A DNA stretch of 6,388 nt, from NCBI GenBank assembly GCA_031289895.1, contig JAITOP010000148.1:1-6388 (forward strand), written 5' to 3'. Numbering within the stretch: position 1 is the stretch's first letter; each line of letters begins with the position of its first letter. Source of the stretch: Prevotellaceae bacterium. Its GTDB lineage: Bacteria; Bacteroidota; Bacteroidia; Bacteroidales; UBA932. Below are positions 1-6,388 of the stretch, piece by piece. The position numbers and the translations under genes are program-made. Under the pieces are notes generated by a model, which made no database searches, was not told the DNA's origin, and worked only from the letters and a program-made list of their open reading frames with translations.

Positions 1-12
1 AAAAAGAAAAAA

Positions 13-56
13 CTTTTCAGAGGGGAAAGGGTATTTTTATCCTTTCCATTGAAAAG
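13..56. terminator. Long imperfect hairpin, possible terminator or RNA structure
   Basis: Two nested inverted repeats form a strong stem. The outer arms are CTTTTCA (13-19) and TGAAAAG (50-56). The inner arms are GGAAAGG (24-30) and CCTTTCC (41-47), extended by three weaker pairs to a TTTT loop. A small asymmetric internal loop (20-23 against 48-49) separates the two arms. The A-rich tract at 1-12 would be a U-tract only for a transcript on the minus strand. On the plus strand the hairpin is followed by AAATTATAAAAA, not a T-run. It may end a gene left of the window, stop antisense transcription from this operon, or be another structured element. The structure is clear; the function is uncertain. 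Confidence 0.45.
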
Positions 57-136
57 AAATTATAAAAATAATTGTTTAACAAACGTCTTTGGGCTGTTCT
101 AAAAAAGGGGTACACAATATAATTAAATATTTTTTC

Positions 137-144
137 TATCTTTG
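137..144 (+). promoter_or_regulatory. Bacteroidetes-type -7 box (TATCTTTG) for the ABC/GLPGLI/barrel operon
   Basis: TATCTTTG matches the Bacteroidetes sigma-ABfr -7 consensus TAnnTTTG exactly and lies 21 bases before the ATG at 166, which implies a short leader of about 10-15 bases. I do not see a TTG-type -33 element at the expected 19-21 base spacing, so the promoter may be weak or need an activator. No comparable box was found in the 1828-1907 or 2607-2638 gaps, so this may be the main promoter for all four plus-strand genes. Confidence 0.5.
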
Positions 145-165
145 TATTCATAAAACTTTAAAATT

Positions 166-1082
166 ATGGCAATTATATCAACAGAAAATCTTACAAAATA
201 TTATCGAAACAAGAATAAAACAGTAAAAGCTCTTGATGATATTTCTATAAGAATAAATGATAATCAGATTGTCGGATTACTTGGACAAAACGGTTCGGGA
301 AAAACAACTTTTATAAAATCTTGCACAAATCTTATCACATACGAAGGTAAAATTTATTATGGAGATGAATTTATAAGCAAAAAAAAACACATAAATATTA
401 TAGTGCCGTATTAGAGGGAAATAGAAATATATATTGGAAAATGAGTGTGTTGGAAAACATCCGTTTTTTTGCAAATCTAAGAAATATACCATTTTCAAAA
501 ATAAAATCTCTAACCGATAAATTATTGAAGTCATTATGTTTACAAGATAAAAAAGATTGTTTAGTAGAATCGTTATCGCGAGGGATGCAACAAAAAACCG
601 CCTTAATTTGTACATTAATTACCGAAACTCCAATTATTTTTTTGGATGAACCCACTTTAGGGCTTGATATAGAATCAATAAATCAATTAAAACAATTTTT
701 TACTGCGAGTGAATTTATAAATAACAAGTTAATATTAATCACTTCTCATAATTTAGGCTTTGTCAGAGATGTTGCAACAAAACAATTGTTTATGAAAGAT
801 GGACGGATTTATGATATTGATTTAAAAAATATCAACAACAATATTTACAAAATAAAAATAGATGGTAATAACGATTTGCTTGCCAAATATGAAATTTTGT
901 CGAAAATGCGTAAAGATGATAATTGTATTTATGTTGATATATCGCAAATTAAATTATCAGAAATAATCGGCATTTTGGAACAAGAGAATATATATGTTAC
1001 GGATATGATAAAAATGAATAATGATATTGAAAATATTTATTTGGATTTTATTAAAAATGTTGATTATGATGTTAATGGTTAA
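166..1082 (+). CDS. ABC transporter ATP-binding protein (ABC-2/CcmA-type exporter), frameshifted at an A9 run
   Basis: This is the cytoplasmic ATPase that would power the permease encoded directly downstream. The gene is split. Frame one runs 166-414 (82 codons) and carries Walker A, GQNGSGKTT (residues 40-48). The rest is in the -1 frame and ends at 1082. One added A in the run 379-387 gives a continuous 305-aa protein, a normal length for the family. The restored order is: Walker A; a Q-loop region reading SAVLEGNRNIYW (80-91), where Glu84 stands at about the usual Gln position, as I recall for a subgroup of ABC-2 exporter ATPases; signature LSRGM (137-141); Walker B IIFLDE (157-162) with catalytic Glu162; D-loop GLD (166-168); and H-loop His195 in ITSHN. 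A C-terminal extension of about 100 residues follows. The joined frames read without a gap across 388-441, which argues for a recent single-base event. The downstream fragment could restart at ATG 441, but it would lack Walker A and could not bind ATP normally. The family is certain, the substrate unknown. Confidence 0.9.
379..387 (+). other. A9 homopolymer at the ATPase frameshift point
   Basis: Nine consecutive A follow AGC (Ser71) and precede CAC. In the first frame they are three Lys codons, and translation then stops at TAG 412-414. A -1 shift here, equal to one extra A in the mRNA or DNA, gives Ser-Lys-Lys-Lys-Thr-His-Lys-Tyr-Tyr-Ser-Ala-Val-Leu-Glu-Gly, which joins smoothly to the conserved LEGNRN stretch. 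The run includes an A-AAA-AAA heptamer in the phase needed for -1 slippage. A GGAG lies at 361-364, somewhat further upstream than the stimulatory element of E. coli dnaX. Homopolymer sequencing error is the simplest alternative. Confidence 0.7.
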
Positions 1083-1827
1083 AGCTATCTTTAAAAAAGA
1101 GTTATTGTACTTGTGGCGATACAGAATAAATACAATAGCTACGATTGTTTTTATGTCGGTTATTTGTGTGGGTATAACATCTACATCTGAATTCACTAAT
1201 GTTACACAGATATTGGGAGGGAGTAAACTCTCAATGATTGCCCCGTATTTTTTATGGTTGGTGATGACGACAAATTTTAATTCAATAACAGGCAGTATTT
1301 CAAGCGATAGCACGTCAGGAATAATGGAACAATTATATGTAAATTCGGGTAATTATTTTAAGATATTAATAATCAGGGCTGTTTCTTCATTTATATTAAA
1401 TATAATACCTTTATATACAATAATTTTTATTATTTCTTTTTTTGCAGAAATTAATATTTTGTCATTTTTTATTGTTATTCCTGTATTTATTTTGGGTGTT
1501 CCCGCTATTTGGGGACTTGCATTAATGGCAGGAGCATTAACATTGAGATATAAGCAAGTTACCTCTGTCGTTTCAATTTTCAGTACAATTTTGTTTATGG
1601 GAATTTCTTTTTTTCTTACAAAAATAGATATACTTGCATATATCATGCCTTTTGCAAAAGCAAATAAAATATCTTTGTTGATTATACAACAGATTGATTA
1701 TAACATTGTAATAGCTGATATTGCGACAATAATAATTAATGGTGCCATATTTTTTGCTATCGGGATTATTTGTTTTAAATTTGCCGAAAAATCAGCAAAG
1801 AAAATTGGAAATTTAGGAATGCATTAA
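1075..1827 (+). CDS. ABC-2 type transporter permease subunit
   Basis: This is an integral inner-membrane protein of 250 aa and the likely partner of the ATPase upstream. I chose ATG 1075 because it overlaps the ATPase stop codon by 8 bases, a usual arrangement for translational coupling, and because MVKAIFKKELLYLWRYR is a typical amphipathic N-terminus for this family. The frame stays open further upstream, but that stretch lies inside the ATPase coding region. About six hydrophobic segments are visible, near residues 18-36, 53-70, 100-120, 127-147, 160-182 and 215-235. The loop SGIMEQLYVNSGNYFK (81-96) resembles the conserved G-T-x-E-Q-L-Y motif between TM2 and TM3 of ABC-2 permeases (COG0842-like). 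The C-terminus is basic (KFAEKSAKKIG), as expected for a cytoplasmic tail. No second permease is present, so a homodimer with the ATPase is likely. Substrates of this class include drugs, peptides, lipids and polysaccharides, and nothing here picks one. Confidence 0.88.
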   Translation: MVKAIFKKELLYLWRYRINTIATIVFMSVICVGITSTSEFTNVTQILGGSKLSMIAPYFLWLVMTTNFNSITGSISSDSTSGIMEQLYVNSGNYFKILIIRAVSSFILNIIPLYTIIFIISFFAEINILSFFIVIPVFILGVPAIWGLALMAGALTLRYKQVTSVVSIFSTILFMGISFFLTKIDILAYIMPFAKANKISLLIIQQIDYNIVIADIATIIINGAIFFAIGIICFKFAEKSAKKIGNLGMH

Positions 1828-1907
1828 AATTTTAAAAACAGATTTATGATATTTATCCTTAAAATCAAATGGAATTAACTTATAATAACAATATTAAAAA
1901 GAAAAAA

Positions 1908-2606
1908 ATGAAAAGAAAAATTTTACTTACAGCATTATTAAGTTTGATAGCGATTATGCACACAAACGCACAAACAATTGAAGTGGTTTACGAGGTACAC
2001 CCTAAACCCGCCGCCAACAAAATGAAAGTCGCAGGAGTTGACGAAAGTATAATAAACGATATTGCAAAATCTGTGCGAAACCTAAAATTAAAATCCTGTC
2101 TTTGTTATTCAAACGGAGAAAGTCTGTTCAGAAACATTAAAAATGATTCGAAAGACAATGAAATTGAAGTTATGGGAATGAAAGTGGATATGAATAAACA
2201 AATGGGAGACGACATTACATACCGAAATCATAAAACAAAAAAAGAAATCAGGCAAGTAAATTTTATGGGAAAAGATTTTTTGATTGACGGCGAAATGCAA
2301 GCAGACGAGTGGGCTGTTACAGATTCTACAAAAAAAATATTAAATTATGTTTGCACAAAAGCAATATCCAAAACCGATTCAAGTATTGTTTGGTTTTGCA
2401 AAAATTTACAAATAAGCGATGGACCTGTTTATACAGGTTTATCGGGTTTGGTATTGGAAGTAATACGACAAGAAGCTGTAATTATTGCTATAAAAATATC
2501 AGATGAATTATCATACAAAATTATACCGCCAACCAAAGGCACTAAAATTTCAAAAGAAGAATACAAAGCAACTGTCGAAAAACGCATGAAAGCATTGCAA
2601 TTTTAA
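1908..2606 (+). CDS. GLPGLI family protein (exported, Bacteroidota-specific)
   Basis: Small secreted or periplasmic protein of 232 aa. I chose ATG 1908 because it gives a clean signal peptide: MKRK, a hydrophobic core, and a likely cut after Ala21 in TNAQ. ATG 1869 in the same frame would add 13 residues, including KKKK, in front of it and is less likely. The mature part starts with a strand-like segment, TIEVVYEV. It then carries the family's best landmarks: STKKILNYVCTKA, with the cysteine that is usually conserved, and SDGPVYTGLSGLVLEV, whose GLSGLV (177-182) is the counterpart of the name-giving GLPGLI motif. It ends with the usual charged stretch around IPPTKGTKISKEEY. The biochemical role of the family is not established, as far as I know. 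Such proteins often sit beside outer-membrane barrel proteins of the kind encoded 32 bases downstream, so a joint envelope function is inferred. The 80-base gap to the permease shows no clear promoter or terminator. Confidence 0.87.
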   Translation: MKRKILLTALLSLIAIMHTNAQTIEVVYEVHPKPAANKMKVAGVDESIINDIAKSVRNLKLKSCLCYSNGESLFRNIKNDSKDNEIEVMGMKVDMNKQMGDDITYRNHKTKKEIRQVNFMGKDFLIDGEMQADEWAVTDSTKKILNYVCTKAISKTDSSIVWFCKNLQISDGPVYTGLSGLVLEVIRQEAVIIAIKISDELSYKIIPPTKGTKISKEEYKATVEKRMKALQF

Positions 2607-2638
2607 AATAAATTGCGAATTATATCAAAAATAAAAAG

Positions 2639-5303
2639 ATGAAAAAAATCTTTATCATTGTATTAATGCTTTTCTGTAGCACAACTACTATTTTTGCTCA
2701 AACGAACAGCATAAAAGGTAAAATAAGCACTGACGACAATGAACCTGTGTCGTTTGCAACAATTACATTACGCACGATAAAAGATTCAACCGTTATAAAA
2801 TACACATTAAGCGATGAAACAGGAAAATATCAAATAAACGAAATAAAAAACGGACAATATAATGTGGAAATACGTTGCATGGGATATGCCGCGCAAAACG
2901 TAAATGTGGGATTTTTTGGCAATAATAATCTGGAAATTGATTTTATATTGGAAAGAGAATCTATTAAAATTGAAGAAGCCAAAGTAACAGCAAATTATAA
3001 AGGTTTTGAAATTGTTGGAGATACAATTCGTTACGACCCCCGCGCTTATACCGATGGTTCGGAAAAAACTCTTGGCGATATGATGAATAAACTTCCCGGA
3101 ATAGAAGTTGACGAAACGGGAAGAATAAAAGCACAAGGCAAAAATGTAGAAACAGTTTTAATTGAAGGCAGAGATTTATTTACAGGAAATACACAGATAG
3201 CAACACAAAATTTGCCTGCATCCATTGCCGACAAGGTAGAAGTGGTAAACAATTACAGTGAATATAATATTTTAAGCGGATTTCAATCTCACGAAAAAAC
3301 AGCCATAAATTTGAAAGTAAACGATAAATTTTGGGGGAAAATCACCGGAAATTTAAGCGCAGCCGGAGGAATTGAAAACAAGTTTTATACCAAAAATAAC
3401 GTAATAAGTTTATTGCCAAAAATTATGACTTCGGTAACGCTTTCGGCTAATAACACAGGCGAATCACTTTTAAATTTTATTGATTATTTGAAAATGAAAG
3501 GTGGATTAAACGAATTTTTAAATAATACAGATATGTTTTCGTTTGAATTTGACGAAACAGAAACAGCTTTATTGCAACCTAAAATATCAAACATTTACAG
3601 AAATGATAACACATTGACTATTATAAATTTATCGGCACAACCAAGTAAAAAATTTAAAATAAATTCTTACGGACTTTTGAATTTATCAAAATCAAAAGCC
3701 GAAGATGAAAATAGCTATACCTATTTTGATACAAATGAAAGTTATTCAAACAAGACAAAAACAAAAACACGCAATATTATCGGTAGTGCCTTTGTTAAGT
3801 TGACTTACGATGTTTCGGAAAAAACAAGTTACAATTATCAGGGAAAATTTGATGATACATTTATAAAATCAAATACCGACATAAATAATATTGATTTTTA
3901 CACACTTGCCGAAAGTACTAAAAAATCGTTAAATACAAGCCATTCGCTTACCGCACTTAAAAAAATCAGAGAACATGTGTTGACGGCAAACATAGGTTTA
4001 TCATATAAAACAACACCGATATATTATGATTTTCAGACAGATTCGTTATTACTGCCTTTGCCGTTGAGCAAAATAAACAACATATTTTACGGTTTACAGG
4101 AAAGTACAACAAAAATCATTAATACAAACATAGATTTATCTTATTTACACAGATTTAACGAATCATATTTTATGCGTATCGGACTTGGAACAAATTACAT
4201 GAAAAATACATTTACATCTTATATATGCGAAAATATTCCCAATGATAAAGAATTACTTACCGACAATAATTTATTAACTGATATTTTTTTTAAGTAATTT
4301 TGACCAAAGTTTAAATTTACGATTTATCAAAAACAAAGGTATTTTCGGATTCAAAATCGGAGGTACGTTGCACAATATCATTTTCAAACATAATATAAAC
4401 AGATATTTAGATGACAATAATAAAATAGTTTTTGAACCTCAAATTGAATTTTCATTTGTTCCTAAAAAATCACAACGATTTACGATTTCGTACACCGAAA
4501 ACATTGGTTTAATATCAGCTAAAGATTTGATTTCTGGAATGTTAGTAAGTGATTATAATAATTATACAAGTGGTAGTAATGTTGAAAATATTTATTCCGT
4601 AAAACATAGAATTTCATCTCTATTTGTAATTGTAAATCAATTTCGTAATATACAATTCGTTGCTAATATATCTTACGAAATAATAAAAAACAGTACAACA
4701 AAAGATTATTACAGAACAGGAATGACAAACAAAACTAAAACCGTTTCAACTCCTCAACGGCACACACTTTTTTTTATATCATCTTTTTCTAAAAAATTTC
4801 TGTTTGCACCAATAAATATGAAATTAGATATTAATTATCAGCAAAATAAATATTCATATCTGATAGCGGGTAACGAAATAAAATATCAAAATTATTCGCC
4901 ATCGTTGAATATAGAATTGGGAAGCAGTTACAAACAAGGATTCAATGGTGCAGTTTATGCTAATTTTTTACATTCGTATTATAAAACTACTATTTTGAAT
5001 AAACAATATATTCAACGATATACGGGCAAAATTTCGTTCACAAAAAATAAATTTTATACATCAACATCTATTGGGTATGAAAGCAATAATGTTAGTAAAA
5101 TAATGCAACATTTTTATTATTGGGATGCAAATATACGGTACTCTTTTAATGAAAAATATGAATTAGAACTAATTGGTAATGACATACTTCACCTATCTGA
5201 TAAACGATGGCAGGAAATTTCGCAGATTGACAATGTTATGATAGAAAGTTATGTCCGTCGTATTTCAGGATATATTATACTTAAATTTAACATAAAAATT
5301 TAA
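2639..5303 (+). CDS. Outer-membrane beta-barrel protein with carboxypeptidase-regulatory-like and plug domains (TonB-dependent-receptor-like), frameshifted at a T8 run
   Basis: Large outer-membrane protein, 887 aa once repaired. It has a signal peptide cut near Ala20 (IFAQ). A carboxypeptidase-regulatory-like beta-sandwich spans about residues 24-105 and includes a typical SDETGKYQINEIKNGQY segment. A plug-like region covers about 115-235, with EKTLGDMMNKLPGIEVDETGR and VLIEGRDLF as landmarks. The rest is beta-barrel, with alternating aromatic/polar strands, resembling the OMP_b-brl_3 type. Frame one stops at TAA 4295-4297 after 552 codons. Removing one T from the run 4284-4291 joins it to a second open frame ending at 5303, through DIFLSNFDQSLNLRF. 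A TTG at 4368 might be called as a separate start, but it is only an internal codon. The truncated product would lack roughly half the barrel and would probably not fold in the membrane. The barrel may be a TonB-dependent importer or an exit pore; no TonB box was recognised. The short 32-base gap after the GLPGLI gene indicates cotranscription. Confidence 0.85.
4284..4291 (+). other. T8 homopolymer at the barrel-gene frameshift point
   Basis: Eight consecutive T lie at codons 549-551 of the barrel gene. With eight T, translation reads Ile-Phe-Phe-Lys and stops. With seven T, it reads Asp-Ile-Phe-Leu-Ser-Asn-Phe-Asp-Gln-Ser and continues for 338 codons to the natural stop at 5301-5303. The region 4293-4367 has no stop in the downstream frame and looks like normal barrel sequence, which places the indel at or very near this run. 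Confidence 0.7.
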
Positions 5304-5321
5304 TTTTCTAAGATTTCAAGT

Positions 5322-5442
5322 CGTAATTGATTTTTATCTGCGTGTTATTCAAATCAACAAAAAACAAAAAACAAATCAACAAAAAACAAATCAACAAAAA
5401 ACAAAAAATCGTAATTTGTAATTTGTAATTCGTAATTGATTT
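5322..5442. repeat. Nested short tandem repeats framed by a 12-bp direct repeat in the convergent intergenic region
   Basis: CGTAATTGATTT occurs at 5322-5333 and again at 5431-5442, where it overlaps the last two bases of the LysE stop codon. Between them lie three copies of the 15-mer AAATCAACAAAAAAC (5351-5365, 5373-5387, 5388-5402), with an extra AAAAAAC half-unit after the first. Four 7-mers of the form GTAATTN (T, T, C, G) follow at 5411-5438. The first TTGATTT (5327-5333) can pair with AAATCAA (5351-5357) as a weak hairpin. The tract sits between two convergent genes and offers T-rich stretches to minus-strand transcripts, so it may help end the LysE transcript. I see no gene and no classical terminator here. 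Confidence 0.8.
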
Positions 5443-6097
5443 ACAGCACTTTCGGGTATCCGTAAATAAATGTCCAGATTCCTTCAAAAATGGAAATAAT
5501 GCCAAGAATAAAAATTATAATTCCTGCTATTTTATTAACCATCCAAAGTTGTTTGAGGCGAAATTTTTTTCTGAATTTATTTACTATCGAAATCAATAAT
5601 GTCCACCATGCGCAAGCTCCCAAAAACACGCCCCAAAGTACAATTGCAACACTGCTCGACGAATGTGTTTGCGTGGTTAAATCGAGTTTTACCAAAGCAA
5701 ACAATCCGATAAGGAAAAAAATTGTCATTGGATTTGTGAGGGTAAGAAAAAATGTAGAGGCAAAATCTTCAACTAATTTTAACTTTCCTACTTTCGGTTT
5801 TTTCAGTTGTGTTATTGGATTTGTGAAATGAATTTTTACGCCTATCAGCGCAATAATTGCACCTCCTGCAACGTAAAATATCGCTTGATTGTGTTCCAAT
5901 AACGATTGAATTGCAGCAAGACTAAAAACCGCCAATGCCGCAAAAACAGTATCGGCAGAAGCTGCGCCTGCACCCGAGATAAATCCTGAGCTACGCCCTT
6001 TGTTTATCGTTCGCTGAATACACAAAACTCCAATAGGACCGATTGCCACCGACCCACAAAAACCGACTATTATTGCTTTTAAAAAATCTATTCCCAT
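5441..6097 (-). CDS. LysE family translocator (amino acid/metabolite exporter)
   Basis: Inner-membrane exporter of 218 aa, the usual length for the LysE/RhtB superfamily, whose members expel amino acids or related small molecules. The N-terminus carries the family signature: a first hydrophobic segment leading into AIGPIGVLCIQRTINKGR (18-35), then GFISGAGAASADT (38-50). TNPMT (121-125) is the second conserved motif, at the start of another membrane segment. About six hydrophobic segments are visible, near 5-25, 44-66, 72-90, 113-136, 148-170 and 187-210. ATG 6097 is chosen because the signature begins at its normal distance from the start and a -7 box lies 17 bases upstream. It is transcribed toward the barrel gene and is probably unrelated to that operon. 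The transported compound cannot be told from sequence. Confidence 0.9.
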   Translation of the reverse strand: MGIDFLKAIIVGFCGSVAIGPIGVLCIQRTINKGRSSGFISGAGAASADTVFAALAVFSLAAIQSLLEHNQAIFYVAGGAIIALIGVKIHFTNPITQLKKPKVGKLKLVEDFASTFFLTLTNPMTIFFLIGLFALVKLDLTTQTHSSSSVAIVLWGVFLGACAWWTLLISIVNKFRKKFRLKQLWMVNKIAGIIIFILGIISIFEGIWTFIYGYPKVL

Positions 6098-6114
6098 CGC
6101 TCAAAATCCGGATA

Positions 6115-6145
6115 CAAAGATATAAATTTGACTGTTAATTCACAA
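6115..6145 (-). promoter_or_regulatory. Bacteroidetes-type promoter for the LysE gene
   Basis: Read on the minus strand, TTG (6145-6143) is followed after 20 bases by TATCTTTG (6122-6115). This fits the Bacteroidetes consensus of a -33 TTG-type element, a 19-21 base spacer and TAnnTTTG. Transcription would start about ten bases before the ATG at 6097, giving a very short leader without a Shine-Dalgarno sequence, which is common in this phylum. Confidence 0.7.
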
Positions 6146-6157
6146 TATTAATCGTTT

Positions 6158-6388
6158 TTATTCTGTGTTTTTTTGATTTATAAATTCTGCGCCTTCTGAA
6201 AGCACAAGATTTTTAACATTTTCGGATGGTGATGCTATAAATTTTCCGATATTTAAATTTTCCCATTTCGAATCAATAATTTTAATAGTTTCGTTCGACG
6301 AGCATGCTATATTCGGGCATCTTCGCGTAAAATTAAATTCCGATTCGTCGAATATTGATTTGTGATTTTTGTGTTTCATACAGGCATC
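6158..6388 (-). CDS. 3' end of an unrecognised protein, cut by the window edge
   Basis: The frame is open from the right edge of the window to TAA at 6160-6158. An ATG at 6379 exists, but the frame continues upstream of it as Asp-Ala-Cys, so the true start is probably outside the window. The visible 76 residues contain RRCPNIACSS (two cysteines four residues apart) and a mixed polar/hydrophobic tail ending GAEFINQKNTE, with no membrane segment. I do not recognise the family. The 60-base gap to the LysE start holds that gene's own promoter, so cotranscription is possible but not needed. Low base-composition contrast and the small size leave some doubt that it is coding. Confidence 0.5.
   Translation of the reverse strand, partial: DACMKHKNHKSIFDESEFNFTRRCPNIACSSNETIKIIDSKWENLNIGKFIASPSENVKNLVLSEGAEFINQKNTE

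Noticed and set aside
277..655. Minus-strand frames antisense to the ATPase
   Set aside because: They lie wholly opposite recognisable ATPase motifs and show no family features, so they are by-products of A+T-rich coding sequence.
441..1082. Independent short ATPase starting at ATG 441
   Set aside because: It lacks Walker A, and conserved family sequence lies in the same frame just before the ATG.
1869..1907. N-terminal extension of the GLPGLI protein from ATG 1869
   Set aside because: It would put 13 polar and basic residues ahead of a normal signal peptide. ATG 1908 fits an exported protein better.
4368..5303. Separate gene starting at TTG 4368
   Set aside because: The frame is open and family-like upstream of it, back to the T8 run, and it has no signal peptide. 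It is the second half of the barrel gene.
5351..5402. CRISPR-like array
   Set aside because: The units are 15 bases, A-rich and adjacent, with no unique spacers. This is a simple tandem repeat.
5308..5505. Minus-strand 65-codon frame with repeated LLICF
   Set aside because: The residues are a direct reading of the intergenic tandem repeat, and the frame overlaps the end of the LysE gene.

Overview
The window is about 70% A+T and looks like a piece of a Bacteroidota (Bacteroidetes) chromosome. Three things support this: a GLPGLI-family secreted protein, a large outer-membrane barrel protein with an N-terminal carboxypeptidase-regulatory-like domain and a plug domain, and two TATCTTTG boxes close upstream of start codons, which match the Bacteroidetes -7 promoter consensus TAnnTTTG. 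Shine-Dalgarno sequences are generally not evident, which also fits. The species cannot be named from the sequence.

Layout: positions 1-60 hold a long hairpin. A promoter-like box lies at 137-144. Four plus-strand genes follow in a close series: an ABC transporter ATPase (166-1082), an ABC-2 type permease overlapping it by 8 bases (1075-1827), a GLPGLI-family exported protein (1908-2606) and a plug/barrel outer-membrane protein (2639-5303). The order suggests one operon that acts across the envelope: an inner-membrane exporter, a small periplasmic or exported partner, and an outer-membrane barrel. The substrate is not visible. Positions 5304-5440 are a convergent intergenic region of short A/C-rich and GTAATTN tandem repeats, framed by a 12-bp direct repeat. 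On the minus strand lie a LysE-family exporter (6097-5441) with a good promoter, and the 3' end of an unrecognised gene that runs off the right edge.

The most notable point is that two of the four operon genes are broken by single-base frameshifts, each at a homopolymer. The ATPase breaks at a run of nine A (379-387) and the barrel gene at a run of eight T (4284-4291). Correcting one base at each run restores a full-length protein with continuous family-like sequence (305 aa and 887 aa). This could be sequencing or assembly error, recent inactivation, transcriptional or ribosomal slippage, or phase variation. The sequence alone cannot decide. I do not see a clearly new biological system. The most system-like unit is the ABC exporter + GLPGLI + barrel operon.
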